Shown here: in pieces, positions 1 through 8,587 of the stretch | Layout of the letters: each line of letters begins with the position of its first letter | Numbering within the stretch: the stretch's first letter is position 1 | From: Pseudomonadota bacterium | GTDB lineage: Bacteria; Pseudomonadota; Alphaproteobacteria; Rhizobiales; Devosiaceae | NCBI GenBank assembly: GCA_023390785.1 | Contig: JAEWCE010000345.1 | Coordinates: forward strand, 1-26,199 | Direction of reading: 5' to 3' | DNA length: 26,199 nucleotides | Notes under the pieces: model-generated | Seen by the model: the letters and a program-made list of their open reading frames with translations, nothing else | Told to the model about the DNA's origin: nothing | Database searches by the model: none | Program-made: the position numbers and the translations under genes

Positions 1-104
1 TAGGCCTGGTGGTGCTTGTCGTGGTGGAACTCCAGCGTTTCCTTCGACATGTACGGCTGCAGGGCGTCATACGCGTAAGGCAGTGAGGGGAGGGTAAGTG
101 CCAT
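1..104 (-). CDS. sodB: Fe/Mn superoxide dismutase, N-terminal part (cut by window edge)
   Basis: The minus-strand frame from the ATG at 104 reads MALTLPSLPYAYDALQPYMS and then KETLEFHHDKHHQAY before the window ends. This is the N-terminus of iron/manganese superoxide dismutase, which converts superoxide to oxygen and hydrogen peroxide in the cytoplasm. The first His of FHHDKHH is the expected metal ligand. A GGAG ribosome binding site lies about 8 nt upstream of the start. Only 34 codons are visible, so the metal preference and the rest of the active site cannot be judged. The gene follows oligopeptidase B on the same strand after about 100 bp. Confidence 0.9.
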   Translation of the reverse strand, partial: MALTLPSLPYAYDALQPYMSKETLEFHHDKHHQA

Positions 105-139
105 GGGGATCGCTCCAGTTTCTGGATTTCTTGGTCGGG

Positions 140-167
140 CTATATCGGCCTTCGCCGATGGATATAG
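140..167. repeat. Inverted repeat upstream of sodB
   Basis: CTATATC (140-146) and GATATAG (161-167) are perfect inverted arms around a short inner CGGC/GCCG stem (146-149/154-157). The repeat sits 36 nt upstream of the sodB start, where a promoter or operator is expected, and its arms are AT-rich against a GC-rich background. It could be a regulator site (for example iron-responsive) or part of the promoter; no regulator can be named. A second inverted repeat, GGATTGG (195-201) and CCAATCC (211-217), spans the stop codon of the upstream peptidase gene and lacks a following T-run on either strand. Confidence 0.4.
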
Positions 168-205
168 GCCTTTTGGCAGGTGAGGCCAATTGCTGGATTG
201 GACGA

Positions 206-2299
206 TTATGCCAATCCCACGCAACTCAGCGCAAAGCTATAGCACAGCGCCGTCTCCTTGAGCCGGTCGAAGCGCCCCGACGCGCCCTGATGCCCCGCGC
301 CCATATGCGTCTTGAGATAGAGCGGCTGCGTGCCGGTCTTGGTGGCGCGTAGCTTTGCCACCCACTTCGCCGGCTCCCAATAGGTCACCCGCGGATCGGT
401 GAGCCCGGCCAGCGCGAAAATCGGAGGATAGTCCTGCGCCCGGATCTGGTCGTACGGCGAATATCCGGAGATCCGCCGGAAGTCCTCTTCGGACTCCAGC
501 GGGTTACCCCACTCCGGCCATTCCGGCGGGGTCAACGGCAGGGTCTCGTCGCTCATGGTGTTGAGCACGTCCACGAACGGCACCACGGCCAGCACGCCGG
601 CCCACAGGTCGGGCCGCAGATTGGCCACGGCGCCCATCAGCATGCCGCCGGCCGAGCCGCCCTCGGCCACGATCCGGCCTGGCGCCGCATAGCCGTCCCG
701 CACCAGCGCTTCGGCGGCCGCGATGAAATCGGTGAAGCTGTTGGCCTTGTGCTCGCGCCGCCCCTGCCGGTACCAGCGATAGCCCTTTTCCATGCCGCCG
801 CGCACATGCGCTGTCGCATAGACGAAGCCGCGGTCCACCAGCGACAGTGCCGAGATCGAGAAATCCGCCGGCAGCGACATGCCGTAGGCGCCATAGCCGT
901 AGAGCAGCGCCGGCGCAGTGCCGTCGATAGGCGTGGTCCTGCGATAGAGCAGGGTGATCGGCACCCGCTCCCCATCCGCCGCTGTCGCGAAGATGCGCCG
1001 CGTGACGTAGTCGTCGGGATCGTGCCCGCTCGGTACCTCCTGCTGCTTCAGCAGCGTGCGCGCCCCGGTGTCCATGTCGAGCTCATAGGTGCGCTGCGGC
1101 GTCGTCGGCGACGCATAGGTGAAGCGGATGCTGCTGGTGTCGAACTCGTAGCCGGCGGCCATGCCCAGCGCGTACGCCTCCTCCTCGAACTTCACAGTCC
1201 ACTCGGCACCCGTCCGCAGGTCGCGGATGACGATGCGCGGCAGGCCCTCCACGCGTTCGAGCCGCACCATGTGGTTGCTGAGCAGCACCATGTCGAGGAT
1301 CAGCACCCCCGGCGTGTGCGCCACGAGGTCGGTCCAGTTCGCCTCGCCCGGATCGTCCGCGGGGGCGGTAACGATCTTGAAGTCCTCCGCCCCGCCGGCA
1401 TTGGTCAGGATGTAGAGCAGCCCGCCGCGCTCCTCGACGTCATATTCGCGTTCTGTCTGGCGCGCCGACACCAGCCGCGGTACCGGATTGTCTCGCTCGA
1501 TCAGCCACACTTCCGAGGTCTGGTGATCGTGCACGTCGATCACCGTGAAGCGCCGGCTCTGGGTTTCGCCGACGCTGATGAAGAACCCGGGGTCCTCCTC
1601 CTCGAACACGATCTCGTCGGCGGCCTGCGGCGTGCCCAACTGGTGCCGCCGCACCCGATACGGGCGATGGTTCTCGTCGAACTCGGTGTAGTAGATGGCG
1701 CGCCCGTCGAGCGACCACACACCGCCGTCTGCCGTATCGGCGATGACCTCGCCGGTATCCTTGCCGGTCGCAAGGTCGCGGATGTTGATGGTGTAATATT
1801 CCGAGCCCTGCCGGTCGGCCGACCAGGCGAGCAGCGAATGGTCGGGGGAGTGGTCGGCGCCGCCGAATCCGAAATACGCCTCCCCCGCTTCGACGTTGCA
1901 GTCGAGCAGCACCGTCTCCGGGCCGCCGTCGCGCAGTGTGCGCACGACCAGCGGGTATTGCTTACCCTCCAGCATCCGCGTGTTGTAGGCCCAGGGGCCA
2001 TCCGGACTCGGTATACCGCTGTCGTCTTCTTTGATGCGGCCGCGGATTTCGCGGAAAATGGTGTCGGTCAGCTCGGCATGGCTGGCCTCGAAGGCCTCTG
2101 CGAAATAAGCATTTTCGGCCTCGAGGTAGGCGCGGATATCACCCGCGAGCCTCTCGGGCGCCTGCATCACCTCCTGCCAATTGTCCGCCCTGAGCCACGC
2201 ATAAGGGTCGTCGCGCGTGACCCCGAACTGTGTGATGGCGTGCTGCCGGCGCTCGGCAAGTGGCGGAAAAGGCGGGGATTTGCTCATGCTGAGGCTCAT
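206..2299 (-). CDS. ptrB: Oligopeptidase B, prolyl oligopeptidase family (S9)
   Basis: A cytoplasmic serine peptidase of family S9A, 697 aa from the chosen start. It would cleave small peptides after basic residues, which is family knowledge. The N-terminal two-thirds is the beta-propeller with the typical entry segment DDPYAWLRADNW. The C-terminal third is the alpha/beta hydrolase domain with the nucleophile motif GGSAGG, the Asp region LAGLTDPRVTYWEPAKW and the catalytic His in THMGAGHQG. The length matches oligopeptidase B (about 690-700 aa). The frame continues upstream to 2362, but those 21 residues are Arg/Pro-rich and look non-coding. ATG codons at 2299 and 2287 are both possible starts, and neither has a strong ribosome binding site. 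It is transcribed divergently from the mnh operon. Confidence 0.93.
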   Translation of the reverse strand: MSLSMSKSPPFPPLAERRQHAITQFGVTRDDPYAWLRADNWQEVMQAPERLAGDIRAYLEAENAYFAEAFEASHAELTDTIFREIRGRIKEDDSGIPSPDGPWAYNTRMLEGKQYPLVVRTLRDGGPETVLLDCNVEAGEAYFGFGGADHSPDHSLLAWSADRQGSEYYTINIRDLATGKDTGEVIADTADGGVWSLDGRAIYYTEFDENHRPYRVRRHQLGTPQAADEIVFEEEDPGFFISVGETQSRRFTVIDVHDHQTSEVWLIERDNPVPRLVSARQTEREYDVEERGGLLYILTNAGGAEDFKIVTAPADDPGEANWTDLVAHTPGVLILDMVLLSNHMVRLERVEGLPRIVIRDLRTGAEWTVKFEEEAYALGMAAGYEFDTSSIRFTYASPTTPQRTYELDMDTGARTLLKQQEVPSGHDPDDYVTRRIFATAADGERVPITLLYRRTTPIDGTAPALLYGYGAYGMSLPADFSISALSLVDRGFVYATAHVRGGMEKGYRWYRQGRREHKANSFTDFIAAAEALVRDGYAAPGRIVAEGGSAGGMLMGAVANLRPDLWAGVLAVVPFVDVLNTMSDETLPLTPPEWPEWGNPLESEEDFRRISGYSPYDQIRAQDYPPIFALAGLTDPRVTYWEPAKWVAKLRATKTGTQPLYLKTHMGAGHQGASGRFDRLKETALCYSFALSCVGLA

Positions 2300-2422
2300 A
2301 TAGGAAGCGCCGCGGGGCCGCCAACCCGGAAGCGGTGGGTGGCGGCCCGCTGCGGCTGGCAATCCCCGGGCGGCGGGCTAAGCTTCGCTATCCGAATCTA
2401 TGTGTGAGACGTCCGGCAGGAG

Positions 2423-4756
2423 ATGGCACTCGATTTCGACGCCTTTGCCATCGCCCTGCTGCTGGCCCCGTTCTTCGTGGCGGTGCTGGCGCCACTGATC
2501 GTACGGGAAACCGGCGCCGTTGCCGGCTGGCTCCTGGCCATCGTCCCAGCCGGCATTTTCGCGGCCCTCGCGAGCATGATCGGCGAGGAGGCCGGCGGCC
2601 GCATCGTCCGGTTCGGCGTCGACTGGGTGCCCGCGCTCGATCTGCGGTTCGATTTCCTCATTGACGGGCTGAGCCTCACATTCTGCCTGGTCGTTTCCGG
2701 TATTGGCGCCTTCATCCTCATCTACGCCGGCAGCTACCAGCGGACGCACCCCCAGCTCGGCCGCTTCATGGCGATCCTTTTAGGCTTCACCGGCTCGATG
2801 CTCGGGCTCGTTCTCTCCGACAGCCTCGTCGCGCTGTTCGTCTTCTGGGAGCTGACGGCGGTCGCCTCGTACCTGCTGATCGGCGTCGAGCATGAGCGGC
2901 AGGCGGCGCGCCGTGCCGCGCTGCAGGCACTGATCGTCACGACGATCGGCGGCCTGGCGCTGTTGGCCGGCGGCGTCCTGCTCAACAGCCTCGCCGGCAC
3001 CTGGGACATTTCGCGGCTCGCCGACTCGCCGCGGCTGATGGATGCCGTGTGGTCGTACCCGATTGTCTTTGCCTGCCTGGCGGTTGCGGCCTTCACCAAG
3101 TCCGCGCAATTGCCGTTCCATGTCTGGCTGCCCAACGCCATGGAGGCGCCGACGCCGGTCTCGGCGTTCCTGCATTCGGCGGCGATGGTGCAGGCCGGCA
3201 TCTACCTGTTGGCGCGCTTCAGCCCGTTGATGTCCGATACCTGGATCTGGCAGGGGACGCTGTGCCTGTTCGGTGGCGCGACACTGCTCTGGGGCGCGCT
3301 CCGGGCGCTCGGGCAGACCGACCTCAAGCAGATCCTCGCCCAGACCACCATTGCCTCGCTCGGCCTGATGATGGTGCTGCTCGGTTTCGGCGATGCCGTC
3401 GCGGCGATGGCGGTAGCGGCCTACTTCGTTGCGCATGCCCTCTACAAGGCTGGGCTGTTCCTCGTTGCCGGCATCATCGACCACGGCACCGGCACCCGCG
3501 ACGTGACCCGGCTCGGCGGCCTCCGCGACCACCTGACGATCAGCTTCATCTGCGCAGCGCTGGCGGCCATCTCGATGTTCGGCCTGCCGCCATTCCTCGG
3601 CTGGTTCGCCAAGGAAGAGATTTACGCCGACCTGCACACCCACGATGTCGCCGCCATCGTCGGGCTCGTGACCCTGGTCGTCGGCAACATCCTGATGGGG
3701 GCGAGCGCGCTGACGCTCGGCCTCAAACCGTTCATGGGCCCACTGGTCGCAACGCCCGAGGCGCCGCATGAAGGCGGCTTCGCGCTGTGGATCGGTCCGG
3801 CCCTGTTCGGCCTGCTCGGCTTCGCTGTGGTGTTCGCCGTCTCGACCTACGGCGATCAGATCATCGTCCCCATGGCCGCGGCGATTGTCGGCCATAAGGT
3901 CGACGCACATCTGTCGCTCGCCGTCGACCCGTTCGGCCTGCCGCTTGTCTTGTCGGCCGCCACCTGGGTCGGCGCCGGACTGCTCTACTGGCGCGCCGCC
4001 GATGTGCGGGCCGTGATCGGGGCGATGGAGCGACGTTTTACCTGGAGCGCAGATCGCGGCTTCGATGCGGTGATGTTCGGCCTCATCCGCTTTGCGGGGG
4101 GCTGGACGCGGCTGCTGCAGCATGGCCGACTCGAGCTCTATCTGGTGCTGGTCTTCGCCGCGCTGGCGCTGGCCGTCTTCGTGCCGCTGAGCACTCTCGG
4201 TGCCTGGCCCGGCGTACCGGCCTTCGCCATGCTGACGCCGTACGAATGGGGCGGTCTCGCGCTGGCCGTGGCGGGCATCGTTGCTGTGGTCCTGTCGCCG
4301 ACGCGGCTTGGCGCCATCCTGGCGCTGGGCCTGCAGGGCCTGGCTCTGGCGCTGCTCTTCCTCTATTTCGGCGCCCCCGACCTCGGCTTCACCCAGCTTC
4401 TGGTCGAGGTCCTGTCGGTGGTGGTCCTGGCGCTGGTCATGACCCGCCTGCGGCTCACCCCGCGCGACCCCCGTCCGCTCGAGGACTGGCTGCGCGACGG
4501 CACGCTGGCGCTGATCTGCGGCGCCGGTATCACCTTGGTGCTGTTGCGCGTGCTCGAGGGCCATTTCGACAGCCGCCTCGGCGATTTCTTCGCCTCGACC
4601 AGCGTGGCCCTCGCGCATGGCCGCAACATCGTCAACGTCATCCTCGTCGACTATCGCGGTCTCGATACGTTGGGCGAAATCACGGTGGTCATGACCGCCG
4701 GCATTGCCGTCCTGGCGCTGCTCCGGCGGCAGCACAAGCGGAAGGCGCAGCAGTGA
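2423..4756 (+). CDS. mnhA: Mrp/Mnh cation/proton antiporter subunit A
   Basis: The largest subunit (777 aa) of the multi-subunit Mrp antiporter in the inner membrane, which exchanges Na+ or K+ for protons and is related to complex I subunits NuoL/M/N. The complex-I-like core is clear: the membrane Glu in FVFWELTAVASY (E143), the Lys in AFTKSAQLPFHVWLPN (K226), and the segments MEAPTPVSAFLHSAAMVQAG, TDLKQILAQTTIASLG and HALYKAGLFLVAG. The C-terminal part carries the MbhD-like segment with DLGFTQLLVEVLSVVVLAL. It ends before an MnhB domain, which is a separate gene here. AGGAG lies directly before the ATG; an in-frame stop at 2405 excludes any longer start. This is the first gene of a seven-gene operon. 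Confidence 0.95.
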   Translation: MALDFDAFAIALLLAPFFVAVLAPLIVRETGAVAGWLLAIVPAGIFAALASMIGEEAGGRIVRFGVDWVPALDLRFDFLIDGLSLTFCLVVSGIGAFILIYAGSYQRTHPQLGRFMAILLGFTGSMLGLVLSDSLVALFVFWELTAVASYLLIGVEHERQAARRAALQALIVTTIGGLALLAGGVLLNSLAGTWDISRLADSPRLMDAVWSYPIVFACLAVAAFTKSAQLPFHVWLPNAMEAPTPVSAFLHSAAMVQAGIYLLARFSPLMSDTWIWQGTLCLFGGATLLWGALRALGQTDLKQILAQTTIASLGLMMVLLGFGDAVAAMAVAAYFVAHALYKAGLFLVAGIIDHGTGTRDVTRLGGLRDHLTISFICAALAAISMFGLPPFLGWFAKEEIYADLHTHDVAAIVGLVTLVVGNILMGASALTLGLKPFMGPLVATPEAPHEGGFALWIGPALFGLLGFAVVFAVSTYGDQIIVPMAAAIVGHKVDAHLSLAVDPFGLPLVLSAATWVGAGLLYWRAADVRAVIGAMERRFTWSADRGFDAVMFGLIRFAGGWTRLLQHGRLELYLVLVFAALALAVFVPLSTLGAWPGVPAFAMLTPYEWGGLALAVAGIVAVVLSPTRLGAILALGLQGLALALLFLYFGAPDLGFTQLLVEVLSVVVLALVMTRLRLTPRDPRPLEDWLRDGTLALICGAGITLVLLRVLEGHFDSRLGDFFASTSVALAHGRNIVNVILVDYRGLDTLGEITVVMTAGIAVLALLRRQHKRKAQQ

Positions 4757-5157
4757 CCACGCTCATCTTCCGCACAACTGCGCCGATCATCGCCGCCGTG
4801 ACCGCCGCGTTTTCGCTCATCCTCCTGCTGCGCGGCCACAACGACCCCGGCGGCGGCTTCATTGCCGGCCTCCTCGCGGCCTCGGCCATCATCGTGCTCG
4901 GCATGGCGCTGGGGGTGGGGCGTATGCGACGCCTGCTGCGCGTCAACCCGCTTGCCATCGCCGGCATCGGCGTGCTGCTCGCGATCGCCAGCGGCTTCGT
5001 CTCGGCTTTCGCGTGCGCGCCGTTCCTCACCGGCCTGTGGCTGCCGCTGCACATCTTCGGCACCCCCGGGCTGTTCGACATCGGCGTTTATCTGGTGGTG
5101 TTCGGCACGGTCACGGCCATCGCGCTGGCCCTCGAGGACGGCGGGGAGGGGGCGTGA
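4753..5157 (+). CDS. mnhB: Mrp/Mnh antiporter subunit B
   Basis: A 134-aa membrane protein with about four hydrophobic segments and the MnhB signature LLLRGHNDPGGGFIAGLLAA near its N-terminus, followed by HIFGTPGLFDIGVYLVVFG. The start is a GTG overlapping the mnhA stop (GTGA at 4753-4756), which implies translational coupling. In many bacteria this domain is fused to subunit A; here it is a separate gene. It is required for a functional Mrp complex by family knowledge. Confidence 0.93.
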   Translation: MTTLIFRTTAPIIAAVTAAFSLILLLRGHNDPGGGFIAGLLAASAIIVLGMALGVGRMRRLLRVNPLAIAGIGVLLAIASGFVSAFACAPFLTGLWLPLHIFGTPGLFDIGVYLVVFGTVTAIALALEDGGEGA

Positions 5158-5534
5158 TGGAGGCGGTCCTGTCGCTGCTCGTCGGGCTGTTCCTCGCCGC
5201 CGCGATCTACCTCATCCTGTCGCGCGCCCTGGTGCGGATGCTGCTCGGCATCGTGCTGCTCGGCAATGGCGTGAACCTGCTGATCTTCGTCGCCGGCCGC
5301 CTGACGCGCAGCGCGCCGCCGATCGTGCCCAGGGGCGCAACCGTGCCGGCCGGCGCCTTCGCCAATCCTTTGCCGCAGGCGTTGATCCTCACCGCCATCG
5401 TCATCGGCTTTGCGCTATTCGCCTTTCTCGCGGTGCTCGCCTTCCGCGCCTACCAGGCGATGGACGCCGACAACACGGACCATATGCGGCTCGCCGAACC
5501 CGAAGCGCAGCCGCAGCCGCCGCTGGAGTATTGA
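5157..5534 (+). CDS. mnhC: Mrp/Mnh antiporter subunit C (NuoK-like)
   Basis: A 125-aa NuoK-like membrane subunit with three predicted membrane segments. The conserved region RMLLGIVLLGNGVNLLIF is visible, as is the PLPQALILTAIVIGFA segment typical of MnhC. The ATG at 5157 overlaps the mnhB stop by one base. The C-terminus is a soluble, Pro/Glu-rich tail after the last membrane helix. Confidence 0.93.
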   Translation: MEAVLSLLVGLFLAAAIYLILSRALVRMLLGIVLLGNGVNLLIFVAGRLTRSAPPIVPRGATVPAGAFANPLPQALILTAIVIGFALFAFLAVLAFRAYQAMDADNTDHMRLAEPEAQPQPPLEY

Positions 5535-5538
5535 GCCG

Positions 5539-7023
5539 GTGATCACGCACGCAACGTCGATCGCCGACTGGCTGGTCATCCTGCCGGTGATCCTTTGCCT
5601 CGCTGGTGGCGCGCTGCTGCTGGTGCTGCGCCGGGCGCTGGCCTGGCAGCCGTGGCTGTGCCTCGCGATCATGCTGGCGGTGCTGGTGGTCGATGGCCTG
5701 CTCCTGGCGCGCATCATCGGGAGCGGCCCGCTGTCGATGACCATGGGCCGCTGGTTGCCGCCCTTCGGCATCAGCTTCACGGCCGATGCCACGGGCGTGC
5801 TGTTCGCGGCGGCCTCGGCGCTCGTGGCGTTTGCAGTGGTATTGTCGCTGCTCGGCGAGGCGCCCGAGAGTGCCGTGCGCGACGGCGCCTATCCGCTGCT
5901 GCTCCTGCTCATGGCCGGCGTTAGCGGCGCCTTCCTCACCGGTGACCTCTTCAACCTCTATGTCTGGTTCGAGGTGATGCTGATTGCGTCCTTCGGCTTG
6001 CTCGTCCTCGCCGGCAATCCGCTGCAGCTCGACGCGGCCGTCAAATACGGCATCCTCAACTTCATCGCGACCACGCTGTTCCTCGCGGCCCTGGGGCTGC
6101 TCTACGGACAGCTCGGCACGCTGAACATGGCCGATATCATCGCTGCCGCCGGTCGCGCCGACCATCTCACGCTGACCGTGATTGCCAGTGTCTTTGCGCT
6201 GGCCTTCGCCATCAAGGCCGCGGCGTTCCCGGTCAATGCGTGGTTGCCTGCCTCCTACCACGCCCCGCCGGCGCCGATCTCGGCGCTGATGGGCGGCGTG
6301 CTCACCAAGGTCGGCATCTATGCGTTGCTGCGGCTTCTGGTGATGCTGCTGCCAGCTGAACGGACGATCCTGTCGCCGTCCGTAACCGCCCTCGCCATCG
6401 CGACGATGCTGCTCGGCCCGCTATCGGCCATTGCCGAGACCAATCTGCGCCGGGCGGTCGGCTTCCTGCTCATCGGCGGCATCGGCGTCGCGCTGACCGG
6501 CGTCGCGGCGGGCGGCGCGGTGCTCGGCGCGATCGTCTATGTTGGGCAATCAATCCTGGTGATCGCTGCCTTCTACCTCGTTGCCGGGCTGGTCGAGCGG
6601 GCTACGGGCACGACCGATACGCGCGAGATGGGCGGGCTCTATGCCGCGAGCTCGCGCCTCTCGATCATGTTCTTCGCGCTCGTCCTCGCCATCTCCGGCG
6701 TGCCGCCGTTCCTCGGTTTCTGGCCCAAGCTGCTGCTGCTGCAGGGCCTGATCGGCGAGGGCAATTGGCTGCTCTCGCTCAGCCTGCTGCTGAGTTCGCT
6801 GCTGACGCTGATCGCCGGCGCCCGGCTGTGGTCCTTCGTCTTCTGGCACCCGCGCAGCGAGCCATTGCAGCGGCCGCCGGCCTACGCCCCGGCAATCTTG
6901 CTCGTCGGGACCATCCTGCTGCTCGGCGTCGCGCCGAACCTGCTGATCGGCATTGGCGTCGTGGCGGCGCGCGACATTGCCGATCCCGCCCGCTACATTG
7001 CGGCGGTAGGGTTGGCGCCATGA
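5539..7023 (+). CDS. mnhD: Mrp/Mnh antiporter subunit D (NuoN-like)
   Basis: A 494-aa polytopic proton-channel-like subunit related to NuoM/NuoN. Conserved elements include LYVWFEVMLIASFGLLVL with the membrane Glu, AFAIKAAAFPVNAWLPASYH with the membrane Lys, and the segment APPAPISALMGGVLTKVGIY. The start is assigned to the GTG at 5539, 4 nt after the mnhC stop and 11 nt after a GGAG; the open frame extends upstream into mnhC, but that part is not conserved-looking. It ends in a 4-nt ATGA overlap with mnhE. Confidence 0.94.
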   Translation: MITHATSIADWLVILPVILCLAGGALLLVLRRALAWQPWLCLAIMLAVLVVDGLLLARIIGSGPLSMTMGRWLPPFGISFTADATGVLFAAASALVAFAVVLSLLGEAPESAVRDGAYPLLLLLMAGVSGAFLTGDLFNLYVWFEVMLIASFGLLVLAGNPLQLDAAVKYGILNFIATTLFLAALGLLYGQLGTLNMADIIAAAGRADHLTLTVIASVFALAFAIKAAAFPVNAWLPASYHAPPAPISALMGGVLTKVGIYALLRLLVMLLPAERTILSPSVTALAIATMLLGPLSAIAETNLRRAVGFLLIGGIGVALTGVAAGGAVLGAIVYVGQSILVIAAFYLVAGLVERATGTTDTREMGGLYAASSRLSIMFFALVLAISGVPPFLGFWPKLLLLQGLIGEGNWLLSLSLLLSSLLTLIAGARLWSFVFWHPRSEPLQRPPAYAPAILLVGTILLLGVAPNLLIGIGVVAARDIADPARYIAAVGLAP

Positions 7024-7334
7024 ACTTGCTCCGCCTCATTGCGCTCTTCGTGCGCGAGCTGATCCTCAGTGCGCTACGCGTCGCCTGGCTCGTGCTGCAG
7101 CCGAAACTAACGCTGCGGCCGGGCATCATTGCCTATCCGCTCAGCGTCACCAGCGACCGGCAGATCGCGCTGCTTGCCAACATGATCACGCTGACGCCCG
7201 GCACGCTCAGCATCGACGTGTCGGACGACCGCCGGACGCTGTTCATCCACGCCATCGACGTCACCGACCGTGAGACTTTGATCGGCCAGATCGCCGCCGG
7301 CTTCGAAACGCTGATTTTGAGAGCGATAAAGTGA
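7020..7334 (+). CDS. mnhE: Mrp/Mnh antiporter subunit E, short form
   Basis: A 104-aa protein matching the C-terminal two-thirds of MnhE: the ELILSALRVAWLVLQPKL helix, then IIAYPL, ALLANMITLTPGTLSIDV and the terminal cytoplasmic alpha/beta segment. Typical MnhE proteins are about 160 aa and begin with another membrane hairpin, which is absent. The start is fixed by the 4-nt overlap with mnhD, whose own C-terminus looks normal, so the missing part is not hidden upstream. The subunit may be a natural short variant. It is coupled to mnhF by a GTGA overlap at 7331. Confidence 0.88.
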   Translation: MNLLRLIALFVRELILSALRVAWLVLQPKLTLRPGIIAYPLSVTSDRQIALLANMITLTPGTLSIDVSDDRRTLFIHAIDVTDRETLIGQIAAGFETLILRAIK

Positions 7335-7597
7335 CGCTTTTCGGTCCCCTAAGTGCATTTTTTCTGCTTTCCATCGCCATGTTGATGGCCGTCGTGCGCG
7401 TTTTGCGCGGTCCGACGCTTGCCGATCGCATTCTCGGCCTCGACGTGGCGACAACGCTCGGCGTCGGGCTCATTGCCGTGTTCGCGATGACGGTCGGCCA
7501 GTGGCTCTATCTTGATGTCGCCATCGCTCTGGCGCTTGTCGGCTTCGTCGCCACCGCGGCTTTCGCCCGGTACCTGATAAGCCGGGAGGAACAATGA
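7331..7597 (+). CDS. mnhF: Mrp/Mnh antiporter subunit F
   Basis: An 88-aa protein with three membrane segments and the MnhF signature RVLRGPTLADRILGLDVATT. It starts with GTG overlapping the mnhE stop and ends with an ATGA overlap with mnhG. The length agrees with the family (about 85-95 aa). Confidence 0.93.
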   Translation: MTLFGPLSAFFLLSIAMLMAVVRVLRGPTLADRILGLDVATTLGVGLIAVFAMTVGQWLYLDVAIALALVGFVATAAFARYLISREEQ

Positions 7598-7914
7598 GTT
7601 ACGTAGCTGACTTCATCGTCGGCATTGGCGCGATCTTCGCCCTTCTGGGGGCCCTCGGGGTGCTTCGCTTCCCAGATCTCTACACCCGCTTGCATGCCGC
7701 CTCGAAAGCTGGCCCGCTCGGCGTCGGATTGATCCTCGTGGGCGCCGGTTTGCACTCGGGCGATCCGCTCATCGTGCTGCGCTGCGTGATCGGATTGCTC
7801 TTCCTGATCCTCGTCAGCCCGGTGTCCGCGCACCTGCTGGCCCGTGCCGCCCTGCGCTCAGGCGTTCCGCCCAGCAAATCGACCAGTATTAACGAGTTCA
7901 CAGGCAGTCATTGA
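7594..7914 (+). CDS. mnhG: Mrp/Mnh antiporter subunit G
   Basis: A 106-aa protein, the last subunit of the Mrp complex. The MnhG signature LGVLRFPDLYTRLHAASKAG is present, followed by a third membrane segment and a polar tail. The ATG overlaps the mnhF stop. No convincing terminator follows: the next 143 bp to mucR is AT-richer and without a hairpin plus T-run, so some readthrough into mucR is possible. Confidence 0.94.
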   Translation: MSYVADFIVGIGAIFALLGALGVLRFPDLYTRLHAASKAGPLGVGLILVGAGLHSGDPLIVLRCVIGLLFLILVSPVSAHLLARAALRSGVPPSKSTSINEFTGSH

Positions 7915-8057
7915 TCGTGCAACGCCGGAATATAGCGACGTCTGTTACGGTGCGTTTTGGCAATCGTAAGTTGCAATCGCTTTTGGATGGCCATAGAGAT
8001 TCGTCGCCAAGCAAGTTTGCGCCCAGCTTGCTCAGGCCCAAAACAAAGGGATACCCG

Positions 8058-8483
8058 ATGACTGAGCAAAATGTCAGCGCAGCGGGGTCTGACAACGATC
8101 TCATCGATCTCAGCACTGAAATCGTGAGCGCGTATGTCAGCCACAATGCGCTTAGCGTCACTGACCTGCCCAAACTAATCGCCGATGTGCATTCCGCCCT
8201 GAAGGGCCTTCAGGGCGCAGCGCCGTCTGAACCCTCCGAAGAATTGAAGCCGGCCGTGCCGGTGCGCAAGTCGGTGGCACCGGACTTCATCATCTGTCTA
8301 GAGGATGGCAAGAAGTTCAAGTCACTCAAGCGCCACCTGCGCACCCATTACGACATGTCCCCCGAGGAATATCGTGAGAAATGGGGCCTTCCGGCCGACT
8401 ACCCCATGGTCGCGCCGAACTATTCCGCGACCCGGTCGCGCCTCGCCAAAGACAATGGCCTGGGCAAGAAGGCCACGAAGTAG
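8058..8483 (+). CDS. mucR: MucR/Ros-family transcriptional regulator
   Basis: A 141-aa DNA-binding regulator with the prokaryotic zinc finger of the Ros/MucR family. The zinc ligands read C80, D83, H93 and H97 (CLEDGKKFKSLKRHLRTH); Asp at the second position is a known variant in MucR proteins. The downstream MSPEEYREKWGLPADYPMVA segment is also characteristic. MucR proteins are global repressors, often of horizontally acquired, surface and cell-cycle genes, that bind AT-rich DNA and commonly repress themselves. The frame opens at 7911, but the family N-terminus fits the ATG at 8058, preceded by AAAGGG at 7-8 nt. It lies directly upstream of the gafYZ-like pair. Confidence 0.94.
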   Translation: MTEQNVSAAGSDNDLIDLSTEIVSAYVSHNALSVTDLPKLIADVHSALKGLQGAAPSEPSEELKPAVPVRKSVAPDFIICLEDGKKFKSLKRHLRTHYDMSPEEYREKWGLPADYPMVAPNYSATRSRLAKDNGLGKKATK

Positions 8484-8510
8484 GGCCTTTCGAGTCGCGT
8501 CATACACCAC

Positions 8511-8540
8511 AACGGCCGTCTTCGGGCGGCCGTTCGATTT
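8511..8540 (+). terminator. Rho-independent terminator after mucR
   Basis: AACGGCCGTC (8511-8520) pairs with GGGCGGCCGTT (arm 8525-8534, one G-T pair) around a TTCG tetraloop closed by C-G, an unusually stable loop. T-rich sequence (CGATTTTT) follows. It ends mucR transcription and insulates the gafY promoter 50 nt downstream. Confidence 0.85.
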
Positions 8541-8587
8541 TTCGGCTAAGGTATTGACCCTTATGGCTGTTTCACCCGTCGGCCGAA

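Noticed and set aside
749..2407. Long plus-strand open frame (552 aa) antisense to oligopeptidase B
   Set aside because: It is rich in Arg, His and Val with no domain, and mirrors a gene with intact catalytic motifs; such antisense frames are common at high GC.
2780..4735. Long minus-strand open frame antisense to mnhA (651 aa)
   Set aside because: Gln/Arg/Asp-rich composition, no ribosome binding site, complementary to a clear membrane protein.
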